The notes below the pieces were generated by a model. That model had not been told where the DNA came from, ran no database searches, and was given only the letters and a program-made list of their open reading frames with translations. Of a stretch of DNA of 64,000 bases, positions 17,768-26,392 are shown piece by piece (position 1 is the stretch's first letter; every line of letters starts with the position of its first letter). A program made the translations under genes and the position numbers. Origin of the DNA: Brevibacillus agri (lineage in GTDB: Bacteria > Bacillota > Bacilli > Brevibacillales > Brevibacillaceae); the NCBI RefSeq assembly GCF_004117055.1, contig NZ_CP026363.1, positions 3,867,001-3,931,000 on the forward strand. Reading direction: 5' to 3'.

Positions 17768-18124
17768 TTACCCTTGCGCAGCGAAGGACACTTCTTCTGC
17801 ATCCTTCCACAGTCGCTCCAGATTGTAAAACTCGCGATCTTCGCGGTGGAAGACGTGAATCACGATATCGCCGAGGTCGACGAGCACCCAGCGTCCCTCA
17901 TCCGCGCCTTCAATGCCGCGAACGTCAAAACCGTTTTTGTGGGCTTGATCGCGAATTTCGCGCACGATCGCCTGCACCTGACGCTCGTTGTTTCCGTGGC
18001 AGATCATGAAGTAGTCTGCAATCACCGAAAGCTTGCTGATGTCCAGCACCTTCAGATTTTCTGCCTTTTTGTCTTCTGCTGCCTTCACTACCAAGCGAGC
18101 CAACTCTTCTACTGTTTTAACCAT
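17768..18124 (-). CDS. rsfS: Ribosomal silencing factor RsfS
   Basis: A 118-residue RsfS/YbeB/iojap protein. In the characterised family it binds uL14 on the large ribosomal subunit and blocks subunit joining under starvation. Conserved patterns are KAENLKVLDISKLSVIADYF, ICHGNNERQVQAI and GRWVLVDLGDIVIHVF. ATG at 18124 overlaps the yqeK stop as TGATG and has GGAGGG upstream. Confidence 0.96.
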   Translation of the reverse strand: MVKTVEELARLVVKAAEDKKAENLKVLDISKLSVIADYFMICHGNNERQVQAIVREIRDQAHKNGFDVRGIEGADEGRWVLVDLGDIVIHVFHREDREFYNLERLWKDAEEVSFAAQG

Positions 18125-18714
18125 CAAAGCCCTCCTTCTTTCCCTTTGCGGGATACCAGATCGTTATAAGCGGTAAGCGTCAGCGGATAGACCGTCTTCT
18201 GCTTTTCTATCAAAAACTGGATCGTGCCTCCCAAAGCGAGAGCCAGGGCGGCATCAAGGTCTTTCTCGGCCAGCGTGCGAATCTGCTCCACGCCAGGAAA
18301 ATTCCGGTTCGGTTCTATATAGTCTGCCACACAAACCACTTTTTCTAACAGGGACATCCCGGCTCGCCCGGTCGTATGGTAGCGAACGGCTTGCAAAATA
18401 TCCGGGTCCGTCACTCCCAGGTCGTTCTGAATGACGATTGCCCCGGCAAAAGCGTGCCACAGCTCTTTTTCCCCTTCCAACAGCTCTGTCGGCATATCGT
18501 GGCGAACGAGAATTTCGAACATTTTCTCCACGGGCCAGCATTTGCAGTAGTCGTGCAAAAGTCCGGCAAGCTCGGCTTTGTCAGGGTCAGCGCCGTATCG
18601 CTGTGCAAGCTCGCGGGCAGACTGGGCGACCCCCAAAGTATGCTTGTAGCGCTTCTCGTGCATTTGCGCCCGGATGCGCGCAAGCAGTTCCTCCCGATTA
18701 GACAAGAGTTTCAT
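18124..18714 (-). CDS. yqeK: YqeK HD-domain nucleotide hydrolase
   Basis: A 196-residue HD-superfamily phosphohydrolase. HTLGVAQSARELA and AGLLHDYCKCWP supply the metal-binding His and HD pair, with AIVIQNDLGVTDPDILQAVRYHTTGR further on. Characterised YqeK proteins hydrolyse diadenosine tetraphosphate symmetrically. It overlaps the nadD 3' end by 17 bases, indicating a tightly coupled operon. Confidence 0.94.
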   Translation of the reverse strand: MKLLSNREELLARIRAQMHEKRYKHTLGVAQSARELAQRYGADPDKAELAGLLHDYCKCWPVEKMFEILVRHDMPTELLEGEKELWHAFAGAIVIQNDLGVTDPDILQAVRYHTTGRAGMSLLEKVVCVADYIEPNRNFPGVEQIRTLAEKDLDAALALALGGTIQFLIEKQKTVYPLTLTAYNDLVSRKGKEGGL

Positions 18715-19291
18715 AGAATCGGTTCTCCTTTATATAACGCTCCACAGCATCAGGTACCAGATAGCGGATGCTTTTGCCCGCCGCCGCCTTTTCCCGGATT
18801 AACGTGGAAGAGATGTCCCAGACCGGCATCTCCACGAAGGTGACGTACTCGCACGCCTCCCGCTCCAGCTCCGTGCCCGGTCGCGCCAGACCTATAAAGC
18901 GTACCATGCGGATCAACTGTTGGAACTGGTACCATTTGGGCAAGATTTTTACCATGTCTCCCCCAATAATAAAAGAAAACTGACAATCAGGAAACTGCTG
19001 CGTGAGCAGAACCATCGTATCGTACGTGTAAGAGGGGCCTTTTCGGGCCAGTTCGATATCCGTCACGCGAAACGACTCGTGATCGGCTATGGCGAGCTGA
19101 ACCATTTGCAGGCGATGATGCGCCTCTGTCAGCCCCTCCCTGCTCTTGTGCGGCGGAATGTGCGATGGCATAAACCAGACCTCGTCAAGTCCAGCCTGCT
19201 CTCTGGCCTGTTCAGCCGCCAGCAAGTGGCCGCAATGGATGGGATCAAACGTGCCGCCCATGATCCCGACTTTTTTTCGTGCGTCCTTCAT
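18698..19291 (-). CDS. nadD: Nicotinate-nucleotide adenylyltransferase
   Basis: A 197-residue enzyme converting nicotinate mononucleotide and ATP to deamido-NAD. The nucleotidyltransferase signature GIMGGTFDPIHCGHLLAAEQA is at the N-terminus and the ISSTLIREK motif near residue 165. Length is normal. The ribosome binding site before ATG 19291 is weak. Conserved position between yqeI and yqeK. Confidence 0.97.
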   Translation of the reverse strand: MKDARKKVGIMGGTFDPIHCGHLLAAEQAREQAGLDEVWFMPSHIPPHKSREGLTEAHHRLQMVQLAIADHESFRVTDIELARKGPSYTYDTMVLLTQQFPDCQFSFIIGGDMVKILPKWYQFQQLIRMVRFIGLARPGTELEREACEYVTFVEMPVWDISSTLIREKAAAGKSIRYLVPDAVERYIKENRFYETLV

Positions 19292-19304
19292 GGTGTTCGA
19301 TCAC

Positions 19305-19595
19305 TTACGGCAGCTTGATCGTCTTGTGCTCCCGGGACTCTTTGTACAAGACAACCGTATGGCCAATCAGTTGCACCAGCTCGGCACCCGCACCTGCTGC
19401 CAGTTCTTCTGCTACTTCATGCTTGTCGTCGCTGTTGTTTTGCAAAATCGCGACTTTAATCAGCTCGCGCACTTCCAGCGCTTCCTTGATCTGGGTAATC
19501 ATATTTTCGTTAACGCCGCCTTTTCCTACCTGGAAAATCGGGGTGAGATGATGAGCTTCTGCGCGCAAAAAGCGCTTTTGCTTGCCGGTCAACAT
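19305..19595 (-). CDS. yqeI: YhbY-type RNA-binding protein (CRM domain)
   Basis: A 96-residue single CRM/YhbY domain. LTGKQKRFLRAEAHHLTPIF, the GKGGVNENM loop (GxxG-like RNA contact) and ELIKVAILQN mark the family, which associates with pre-50S particles. ATG at 19595 is chosen because AGGAGG lies 7 bases upstream; upstream in-frame starts lack this. Part of the yqe operon between aroE and nadD. Confidence 0.94.
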   Translation of the reverse strand: MLTGKQKRFLRAEAHHLTPIFQVGKGGVNENMITQIKEALEVRELIKVAILQNNSDDKHEVAEELAAGAGAELVQLIGHTVVLYKESREHKTIKLP

Positions 19596-19631
19596 CGGCA
19601 TGCCTCCTTTAGTTCCTGCAATCATGTTCGA

Positions 19632-20483
19632 TCAGGTTGTTTTCGTCAGTTGCTGCAAGACGACTTCGCGCATGACTTCCGTCGGTGCGTCGGTTCCCGT
19701 CCACAGCTCAAAAGCAAGGGCGCCCTGGTTCACAAACATGCCGACGCCGGAGTGAACAGTCGCGCCGATCGCCTGCGCTTCGCGGAGCAGTCTTGTCTCC
19801 AGCGGGTTGTAAATCAGGTCGCTGACAATCAGCCCGGAGTGAAGCCAGTCTGCTGGCACCGGGGTGTCCTGCACGTTTGGCAGCATTCCGATGGACGTCG
19901 TATTAATCAAAAGCGAAGAGTCCGCGATCGCGTCTTTGCCTTCGCCCTGCTCGACGATTCGCGTCGGAACGATCGTGCCTACATGCTCGGCCAGCACGGC
20001 GGCTCTTTCCCGCGAGCGATTGATGATGCGGATTTCCTTTACGCCTTTTTCGGCGAGCGTAAACGCAACGGCACGGGCAGCACCGCCCGCGCCCATCATG
20101 GTGACAATTTGCTTGTCCAGCACGATTCCCGTCTCTTCCACAAGGGAGCGGACGTAGCCCATGCCATCTGTATTGTAGCCGATCAGCCTGCCATCTTTGC
20201 TCACCACGGTATTGACGGCGCCGATTCGCTTCGCCAGCGGATCAATTTCATCGAGCATCGGCATGATCGCGACCTTGTGCGGGATCGTGACGTTAATCCC
20301 GCGAAGGCCCAATGCGCGAATCCCCGCTACCGCGTCCTCCAGCGCTTCCGGTTCGACGTCGAAAGCCGAGTAGGCAAAGTCGAGTCCGGTCTCAGCAAAA
20401 GCAGCATTGTGCATCATCGGAGACTGCGAATGGGATACCGGATGTCCAAACAGGCCGACCAACTGTGTTTTGCTTGTAATCAT
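19632..20483 (-). CDS. aroE: Shikimate dehydrogenase
   Basis: A 283-residue NADP-dependent enzyme of aromatic amino-acid synthesis (3-dehydroshikimate to shikimate). [18 protein letters not shown] binds substrate, [13 protein letters not shown] contains the catalytic Lys, [10 protein letters not shown] the conserved Asp, and [15 protein letters not shown] the dinucleotide-binding loop. Start with GGGGGAGG upstream. In the same operon as yqeH and yqeI. Confidence 0.97.
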   Translation of the reverse strand: MITSKTQLVGLFGHPVSHSQSPMMHNAAFAETGLDFAYSAFDVEPEALEDAVAGIRALGLRGINVTIPHKVAIMPMLDEIDPLAKRIGAVNTVVSKDGRLIGYNTDGMGYVRSLVEETGIVLDKQIVTMMGAGGAARAVAFTLAEKGVKEIRIINRSRERAAVLAEHVGTIVPTRIVEQGEGKDAIADSSLLINTTSIGMLPNVQDTPVPADWLHSGLIVSDLIYNPLETRLLREAQAIGATVHSGVGMFVNQGALAFELWTGTDAPTEVMREVVLQQLTKTT

Positions 20484-20566
20484 GGAGCTTTTCCTCCCCC
20501 GTAGCTTCTCTCTCTAGCATATGGCGCAAAGCAAAAGACGCCATCATGCGCGTCGCTGGCAAAAGG

Positions 20567-21688
20567 CTAGATCAAACCTCTGCGTATGCCCACGCTTACC
20601 CCTTTTGGCGCGTGAACGACGACGTTCGCTTCGTACTTGCCTTGAATCGTCACCCAGCCCAAGCCGGAAATGACGATATCCGTAGGGATTTGCGACTGCT
20701 TGACCTTGAACGAATGCTTCACAAACGGCGGCAATGCTTTGGCCGCTTCCTCCCCGGTAGGGGGCACGAGCAATGTGCCGTGATGCTTTTGCAGCACCTC
20801 GTCCGCCTTTTCCAGCTTCGTGCGGTGAATGTACAGGTCGTTGTCGACATAGACGACAAACGGCTGCTTCGGTCCGCGTACAAAGTCAATGCGGGCAAGT
20901 CCGCCCAGGAACAAGGTTTGCCCATCTTCAAGCTGGTACACCTTGGAGTTGATCCGGCTTTTCGGCGTGATTTTCCTCAGATCGGATGGAGAAATCATGT
21001 GCCCGATCTGATCGCGGTTGATAATGCCCGGCGTATCGAAAATGGAGCGTCCGTCTTCCAGCGGGATTTCGATTTTGTCCAGGGTCGTGCCTGGAAACGG
21101 CGAGGTCGTAATCGTAAGCTCTGCCGCTCCGTAGTCGTGCAGGATGCGGTTAATCATCGTCGACTTGCCGACATTGGTCACGCCGACGATGTACACATCG
21201 CGTCCTTTGCGCAGTTCCCCGATCCGGTTGAGCAACTCGTCGATATGCTGCCCTTTTTGCGCACTGATGAGCACGATGGCTTCCGGGCGCAGGCCGCGTT
21301 CCTTCGCTTCGTGCTGCATCCAGTTGCGTACACGGTTCAGGTTGATGTTTCTCGGCAAAAGGTCCACCTTGTTGCCGACGAGCAAAATCGGGTTGTTGCC
21401 GACGAAGCGCGGCAAGCCTCTGAGCCAGGAGCCCTGGAAGTCGAAAATATCGACGACCATGACGACCAGAGACTGTGTCGAGCCGATGCCGTCCAAAATT
21501 TTCAGGAAGTCGTCATCGCCCATCGCCACTGGCGCGACTTCGTTGTAGTGCTTGATGCGATAGCAGCGCTGGCAGATCACCACTTTGCGGCCCAGCGCCG
21601 ATTCAGGCGCATAGCCGGGCTTTTTCGCATCCTCGGTCTGAAGCGCAATACCACAGCCGGCACAAGTGCCGATTGTTTGTTCCGTCAT
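20567..21688 (-). CDS. yqeH: Ribosome-biogenesis GTPase YqeH
   Basis: A 373-residue circularly permuted GTPase needed for 30S assembly in B. subtilis. The N-terminal treble-clef zinc finger has CAGCG...CQRC. The permuted G motifs then appear in the order G4 (GNKVDLLP), G5 (LISAQKG), G1 (GVTNVGKSTMIN) and G3 (DTPGI). ATG at 21688 follows GGAGGAGAAAAGC and overlaps the yqeG stop region by four bases. Confidence 0.96.
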   Translation of the reverse strand: MTEQTIGTCAGCGIALQTEDAKKPGYAPESALGRKVVICQRCYRIKHYNEVAPVAMGDDDFLKILDGIGSTQSLVVMVVDIFDFQGSWLRGLPRFVGNNPILLVGNKVDLLPRNINLNRVRNWMQHEAKERGLRPEAIVLISAQKGQHIDELLNRIGELRKGRDVYIVGVTNVGKSTMINRILHDYGAAELTITTSPFPGTTLDKIEIPLEDGRSIFDTPGIINRDQIGHMISPSDLRKITPKSRINSKVYQLEDGQTLFLGGLARIDFVRGPKQPFVVYVDNDLYIHRTKLEKADEVLQKHHGTLLVPPTGEEAAKALPPFVKHSFKVKQSQIPTDIVISGLGWVTIQGKYEANVVVHAPKGVSVGIRRGLI

Positions 21689-22209
21689 GCTTTTCTCCTC
21701 CACGAAACCATTCCTTTCCTTTCCATCCAGCTCAAAGCCACGCGCTCCATCTGACGGTTAAAGCGCGTCCAGAAACCGTCCGTCTGGGCCACAGGCACGA
21801 CCAGGATCGTATGAAACCCCAGCCGATTTCCTCCCAGCACATCGGTAAACAATTGATCGCCGATCACGACCGTCTCGGCAATCGTCACATTCATTTGCCG
21901 AACCGCCTGCAAAAAGGCACGGTTTGTCGGCTTTCTCGCCGCACAAATAAAACCGAGATCGAGCGGTGCACAGAAGCGCTGGACGCGCTCCTTGTTGTTG
22001 TTGGACACGACCGTGACCTGGATGCCTGCATCGTGCAAGCGACCGAGCCAGCTTATTACTTCCGGGGTAGCTTCTGGCCTGTCCCATTCTACAAGGGTGT
22101 TGTCCAAATCTGTAATCACCGCGCGGATTTTATTTCGTTTCAATTGATCTATATCAATGTGATGGATAGACTCCACGAACTGACTGGGCATCAGCTTGTT
22201 TAAAAACAC
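21685..22209 (-). CDS. yqeG: YqeG-type HAD phosphatase
   Basis: A 174-residue HAD-superfamily phosphatase, subfamily IIIA. Motif I is ITDLDNTLVEW, motif II VVSNNN, motif III around KPTNRAF, motif IV VVIGDQLFTDVLGG. The substrate is unknown; the gene always heads this operon. GTG at 22209 has GGAGGTG closely upstream. Confidence 0.93.
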   Translation of the reverse strand: MFLNKLMPSQFVESIHHIDIDQLKRNKIRAVITDLDNTLVEWDRPEATPEVISWLGRLHDAGIQVTVVSNNNKERVQRFCAPLDLGFICAARKPTNRAFLQAVRQMNVTIAETVVIGDQLFTDVLGGNRLGFHTILVVPVAQTDGFWTRFNRQMERVALSWMERKGMVSWRRKA

Positions 22210-22257
22210 GGGGCACCTCCATATGATGTGCAGCCATCAACCGCGATTTCGGCACCT

Positions 22258-22287
22258 ACTATACCATAATCGACCACCCTGTTGCAA
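22258..22287 (-). promoter_or_regulatory. Predicted SigA promoter of the yqeG operon
   Basis: Minus-strand TTGCAA (22287-22282) and TATAGT (22263-22258), spacer 18, 49 bases upstream of the yqeG start. Confidence 0.6.
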
Positions 22288-22308
22288 AAGAAAAACATTA
22301 GCTGCCGC

Positions 22309-22338
22309 TTGCCGTGGACAACGGCTTTGTGCCATAAT
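22309..22338 (+). promoter_or_regulatory. Predicted promoter of the TetR-family gene
   Basis: TTGCCG (22309-22314) and CATAAT (22333-22338), spacer 18, about 64 bases before the start codon. Confidence 0.5.
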
Positions 22339-22401
22339 GGAAACACTAAGAAAACTACTTTTGTTTATCCGGTTTTCAACCGGTGGTTAGGCAGGGGGTC
22401 G

Positions 22402-22971
22402 ATGGCGATGAAAGACCGGATCATGAAAGGTTTTATTGATGAGATCAGAGACAAGGGCATGAAGTTTTCCATGGACGACCTGGCTCGCAGGCTCGGCATC
22501 AGCAAGCGGACGCTCTACGAGCACTTTTCCTCGAAGGTGGAGATTCTCGAGGCGATCATCTCCCAAACGTTTGCCGAGGCCGATGAAAAAACAAAGCAAA
22601 TTCTCGACGACTACAGTCTTTCCCTGATCGAAAAAATCAAAGGCGTCATGATGGTTTTGCCGACACACTACGAGTTTTACGATTTGCGCATTCTCGAACA
22701 GATGAAGCGCTACTACCCGGAGCAATGGGCCTTGGTCGACTCCGCGCTCTCGGATGACTGGCAGACGCTGCGCGGACTGATCGAGCAAGGAATCAAGGAA
22801 GGGCTGATCGTCAACATGAATGTCACGCTGATGATGAAGCTGATCGTGGACGCGGTCAATTCGACGCTCGACCAGCGTTTCTACATGCAAAACCAGATTA
22901 CCGTATCGGAAGCTTTGGCCGCGATTGTAGACGTTCTGTTGTACGGACTCGTGCCCGTGGATAAAAGGTGA
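22402..22971 (+). CDS. TetR/AcrR-family transcriptional regulator
   Basis: A 189-residue regulator. The N-terminal helix-turn-helix reads MDDLARRLGISKRTLYEHFSSKVEILEAI, typical of TetR. The ligand-binding C-terminal domain belongs to no subfamily I can name. It lies 78 bases upstream of an MFS transporter on the same strand, whose gap carries an inverted repeat; repression of that transporter is the natural inference. Alternative ATG at 22408. Confidence 0.9.
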   Translation: MAMKDRIMKGFIDEIRDKGMKFSMDDLARRLGISKRTLYEHFSSKVEILEAIISQTFAEADEKTKQILDDYSLSLIEKIKGVMMVLPTHYEFYDLRILEQMKRYYPEQWALVDSALSDDWQTLRGLIEQGIKEGLIVNMNVTLMMKLIVDAVNSTLDQRFYMQNQITVSEALAAIVDVLLYGLVPVDKR

Positions 22972-22995
22972 CCCCTTTTATTCCCTTTTTTTGCG

Positions 22996-23021
22996 AAAAC
23001 TAATAAAACAAAAATAGTTTT
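22996..23021 (+). promoter_or_regulatory. Candidate TetR operator before the MFS gene
   Basis: AAAACTA (22996-23002) and TAGTTTT (23015-23021) form a 7-bp inverted repeat with a 12-base AT-rich centre in the TetR-MFS gap. Symmetry and location fit an operator; no experimental support. Confidence 0.4.
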
Positions 23022-23049
23022 TTGAGTTAGATGGGATGAGGTGTTGATG

Positions 23050-24270
23050 ATGTCTTTTTTCACGCAAATGACAAAGCCGCAACGTACCGGTTTGCTTTTT
23101 GTGATTCTGATTTTGTTTATCGACATGCTGCTTTACAGCCTGTTGATCCCGATCGTTCCTTATTTTTCCGAAACGCTGCAGCCTTCCTCGACGATGATGG
23201 GCGTCCTGTTCAGCAGCTATGCGGTCGCGATGTTGCTCGCCACGCCGATCTTCGGGCCGATCTCTGACCGCTTGGGCAGACGGACAGTGCTGCTCGTCGG
23301 CTTGGTCGGGCTTGCCGCTTCGACGCTGCTATTCGCTTTTTCCGAAACGATGGCCTTGCTGATTTCAGCCCGCTTCGTGCAAGGGATTGCGGCGGCTGCG
23401 ACGTGGCCGACGGCGCTCGCCCTGCTCGCCGACCTGTTCCCGCCGAAAATGCGCGGAGCGGTCATGGGCACCGCGCTGACGGCCATCTCTACAGGCACCT
23501 TGCTCGGCGCGCCGATTGGCGGCTGGCTGTTTGAAATTAGCGATCACCGGACGCCGTTTCTCGCGGCTGCGGCCTTTACGGTCATCAACATCGTCTTGGT
23601 GTATTTGTTCCTCAAGGAAGAAACGGCGCGCACAGCGAGCGAAAAGCTTTTGGTCGGCAAATTTTTGCGCAATCCGCAAGTCGTCTTCATCGCCGGGATC
23701 GTCCTGCTCGCGGAAGTGTCGCTCTGCCTGCTGGAGCCGACACTGCCCGTCTTTTTGACGCAGAAGCTCAGCATTACGCCGACCGTGATCGGACTGTTGT
23801 TTGGCGCGATGACGCTGGCATACGGATTGATTGCCCCCGTGGCAGGCTCGCTGTCCGGCCGGTTTAACCCGTACAAACTGATGTTTGCCGGAGTCGTTGC
23901 ACTCGCTGTCTTCATGCCTTTCCTGGTCTGGGCCGACTCGCTGTGGCAAGCCGGAATCGCGATGGCGCTAGTCGGCGCGAGCGTCGGCTTCACGCTGTCC
24001 CCTACTCTCCCGACACTCGGGGGGATCATCGACCAAGGGGGAAGCGGCGCTTACGGAACAGCCTACTCGCTGTTCAACATGTTCCACGGAATCGGCATGG
24101 TTGCGGGCCCACTGGCTGGCGGGATTTTGACGGATCTCTTGCCTGTGTCCTCGGCTCTCCTCGTCGTCGCGGCAGCGGTGCTCGGCTTTGGCATCTTGCT
24201 GTTCATCCAGTTGAAAGCGAGCAAGGCGGTGCGGTATTCCGCACAAAAAGGCGAGATGCACACGCCTTGA
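23050..24270 (+). CDS. Major facilitator superfamily transporter
   Basis: A polytopic membrane protein of about 406 residues with roughly twelve hydrophobic segments. Family motifs: GPISDRLGRRTVLLVG between helices 2 and 3 (motif A) and a helix 5 with TGTLLGAPIGGWLFE, the Gly-rich motif C of drug/proton antiporters. It is therefore likely an exporter. Start choice among GTG 23041, ATG 23047 and ATG 23050 is uncertain; GAGGTG is best spaced for 23050. Controlled presumably by the preceding TetR protein. Confidence 0.9.
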   Translation: MSFFTQMTKPQRTGLLFVILILFIDMLLYSLLIPIVPYFSETLQPSSTMMGVLFSSYAVAMLLATPIFGPISDRLGRRTVLLVGLVGLAASTLLFAFSETMALLISARFVQGIAAAATWPTALALLADLFPPKMRGAVMGTALTAISTGTLLGAPIGGWLFEISDHRTPFLAAAAFTVINIVLVYLFLKEETARTASEKLLVGKFLRNPQVVFIAGIVLLAEVSLCLLEPTLPVFLTQKLSITPTVIGLLFGAMTLAYGLIAPVAGSLSGRFNPYKLMFAGVVALAVFMPFLVWADSLWQAGIAMALVGASVGFTLSPTLPTLGGIIDQGGSGAYGTAYSLFNMFHGIGMVAGPLAGGILTDLLPVSSALLVVAAAVLGFGILLFIQLKASKAVRYSAQKGEMHTP

Positions 24271-24419
24271 GGGGTTGCGATCAAAGCAGGCGACGGTGAT
24301 GATTTGGCGGCGGTTGGCGGGAGGGGGCGGAAAGCGGCTGGCTCACCAGGCAAACAAAAACGGCTGCGCCCGCGACCGCTCGATGCAGCTCGTCAGACAC
24401 AACCACCTGACCCAAGCAA

Positions 24420-24466
24420 ACACACCCCCGCTGTCACGCTGAGCCGTGGCATGCGGGGGTGTTGCC
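24420..24466 (-). terminator. Terminator at the end of the dinB operon
   Basis: Imperfect inverted repeat ACACCCCCGC...GCGGGGGTGT with a short central loop, immediately after the small Cys-rich gene on the minus strand and about 150 bases after the MFS gene on the plus strand. Flanking T tracts are weak. The 24271-24420 stretch before it shows nothing recognisable. Confidence 0.5.
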
Positions 24467-24472
24467 ATTTCT

Positions 24473-24670
24473 TTATTCACTCCGGGATTGCTGCTGCCTC
24501 GTCTCCATCAGCCGCCTGACCCGCTCCGTCGGGGTCCAGCATTGGAAGCGATAGTCTGGCCGCGTCTCGCAGGTGAGGCGCGAACAGCGGTAGGTCACGA
24601 CGCCTGGCGCTTTTTCCACGCGAAAATGAATACAGGTCGCACAGCAATGAAACGCATTGTCCGCCTCCAT
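24473..24670 (-). CDS. Small Cys-rich protein downstream of dinB
   Basis: A 65-residue protein with six Cys (HCCATC, CSRLTC, FQCW) arranged like a small zinc-ribbon, followed by a basic/Gln tail. GGGAGGGG precedes the ATG, and it starts 13 bases after the dinB stop, so it is co-transcribed with dinB. I do not recognise a named family. A metal-binding accessory of the translesion polymerase is possible but unsupported. Confidence 0.7.
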   Translation of the reverse strand: MEADNAFHCCATCIHFRVEKAPGVVTYRCSRLTCETRPDYRFQCWTPTERVRRLMETRQQQSRSE

Positions 24671-24682
24671 CCCTGCCCCTCC

Positions 24683-25735
24683 CTATCTCCCGAGCTTCCA
24701 CGGAAACAGCGAAAGCTGCTCGTAGCGCTCTTTTTGCGGTTCGGCAAAATTGGAAAAGCCAACGCCCACCAGTCTGACACCTTGCGAGTAATCAAACGCA
24801 TCGAGCAAATCGTCCAGCAGCTCCTGCCAGTTGGCCCCGGCGACTGCCTTGTGCTGCTTCGTTCTTTGCGTAAAATCGGCGTACTTGATCTTGAGCGTGA
24901 TCGTTTGCGGCTCGACCCCTTCCTGGCGCACGTCCTCCTCGACCTCCCGCAACAGGGAAAGGGCAATCGGCGCGATGGACTCGCGGTCGTACAAATCAAA
25001 CGACAGCGTCGTCTCCCGGCTGGTCGATTTCGGCGCGCGGTCCATCACGATCTCGCGGCTGTCTTCTCCCCTGGCCCGGTCATACAGGGAACGGCCGAAC
25101 TTGCCGAATAGCTGCACAACCTCATCCAGCGAAAGCTGCCAAAAGTCCTCCACTGTCTTGATGCCTTTTCTTTCGAGCAGCTCCTGCGACTTTTTGCCGA
25201 CACCGTGAAGCGTCCCGATCGGCAACGGGCGCAGTACGTCCAATGCCTGCTCGGGCCGGATGATGACAAAGGCGTCAGGCTTTTTCAAATCGCTGGCGAT
25301 CTTGGCGAGCGACATATTATAAGAAAGCCCGATGCTACACGTAAGTCCCGTCTCCTGTTTGATCCGTCTCTTCAGCTCGCGGGCAACCGGCACGGCATTT
25401 TCGTAGTCGGACACATCCAGGTACGCCTCGTCGAGACCGACTGTTTGGTAGCGTGTTGTATAGGAAGTAAAAATTTCTCTGACTTCTGCGGATTTTTCGA
25501 CATAGCGGCTGTAGCGGACGGGCAGGTACACCCCTTGCGGACATTTTTTCCGCGCCAGCGCAACGGGCATGGCAGAGCGCACCCCGTATTTGCGCGCCTC
25601 GTAGCTGCACGTCGAGACGACTCCGCGGTTGGCAGTGCCGCCTACGATCACAGGCTTGCCGCGCAATTCTGGCCGATCCAGTTGCTCTACACTGGCGAAA
25701 AAAGCGTCGATATCCAGATGAAGGATTTTTTTCAT
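24683..25735 (-). CDS. dinB: DNA polymerase IV (Y family)
   Basis: A 350-residue error-prone translesion polymerase. LHLDIDAFFASVEQLDRPEL holds the first catalytic Asp, SCSYEARKYGVRSAMP the fingers, and VGLDEAYLDVSDYENA the DE pair. The thumb has IGTLHGVGKKSQELLERKGI. The C-terminus ends QLSLFPWKLGR, resembling a QLsLF beta-clamp binding motif. ATG at 25735 begins the homology. Confidence 0.96.
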   Translation of the reverse strand: MKKILHLDIDAFFASVEQLDRPELRGKPVIVGGTANRGVVSTCSYEARKYGVRSAMPVALARKKCPQGVYLPVRYSRYVEKSAEVREIFTSYTTRYQTVGLDEAYLDVSDYENAVPVARELKRRIKQETGLTCSIGLSYNMSLAKIASDLKKPDAFVIIRPEQALDVLRPLPIGTLHGVGKKSQELLERKGIKTVEDFWQLSLDEVVQLFGKFGRSLYDRARGEDSREIVMDRAPKSTSRETTLSFDLYDRESIAPIALSLLREVEEDVRQEGVEPQTITLKIKYADFTQRTKQHKAVAGANWQELLDDLLDAFDYSQGVRLVGVGFSNFAEPQKERYEQLSLFPWKLGR

Positions 25736-25829
25736 GACGGATAACCACCAAACATACATTCTCATTTGTATTATCCCTGTTTTGCTCCTTCGACGCAAGC
25801 GGTGGATCGCTCCCAGAGTCGCTCCGCGC

Positions 25830-26273
25830 TTACTGCCCGTGCGCTTCGAGCACTGCCAGCAGCTCGGATACGGGCGGATTGCCTTTTTTCGCGTACACGA
25901 TCGTCCCGTCCCTGCCGATGATGTAGACGATGCGCTGCTGGAAAAACAGGCCGAGAATTTTCCCTACATCATATGCTTCGCGAATCTTTTGACCTTCGTC
26001 TGCGATCAGCGGAAAATCGTAATGGAACTTTTCCGCAAACGACTGCTTTTTGCCCAACTCGCCCGGATTGACGCCAAAGACAGCCGTGTTTTTCTGCTGC
26101 AATCTCGCGTAGTTGTCCTGAAGCGCGCACAACTGCTTGGTGCACACAGGCGTGTCGTCCCCCGGGTAAAAAACGAGGACGACCGTCTGCTTGCCGACGT
26201 ACTCTCCCAGGTCAACCGGACCTTTTGTGCTGTCTGCCGTAAAGACAGGGGCTCTTGCTCCCACTTTCAACAT
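25830..26273 (-). CDS. Peroxiredoxin, Bcp/PrxQ type
   Basis: A 147-residue thiol peroxidase that reduces peroxides. Thioredoxin fold with FYPGDDTPVCTKQLC, where the first Cys is peroxidatic and the second, five residues on, resolving (CxxxxC, as in PrxQ). ATG at 26273 follows GAGGTGAGAG; upstream residues in frame are not family-like. Single gene between dinB and the amidotransferase gene. Confidence 0.92.
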   Translation of the reverse strand: MLKVGARAPVFTADSTKGPVDLGEYVGKQTVVLVFYPGDDTPVCTKQLCALQDNYARLQQKNTAVFGVNPGELGKKQSFAEKFHYDFPLIADEGQKIREAYDVGKILGLFFQQRIVYIIGRDGTIVYAKKGNPPVSELLAVLEAHGQ

Positions 26274-26342
26274 CGCTCTCACCTCTTGGGACCAGTATAA
26301 CATCGGTTTGGGCGGGGCTTACATGGCTACGAGCACCCGCAT

Positions 26343-26373
26343 GAAAAAAACCGCCCTGCTGGCAGCAGGACGG
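26343..26373 (-). terminator. Terminator after the class I amidotransferase gene
   Basis: CCGTCCTGCTG-CCAG-CAGGGCGG followed by seven T on the minus strand, about 20 bases past the stop. Confidence 0.85.
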
Positions 26374-26392
26374 CTGTCTGTTCACCTGTCGA

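Noticed and set aside
19146-20504. 452-codon plus-strand open frame opposite nadD, yqeI and aroE
   Set aside because: Runs across three recognised genes on the other strand and has no motif of its own.
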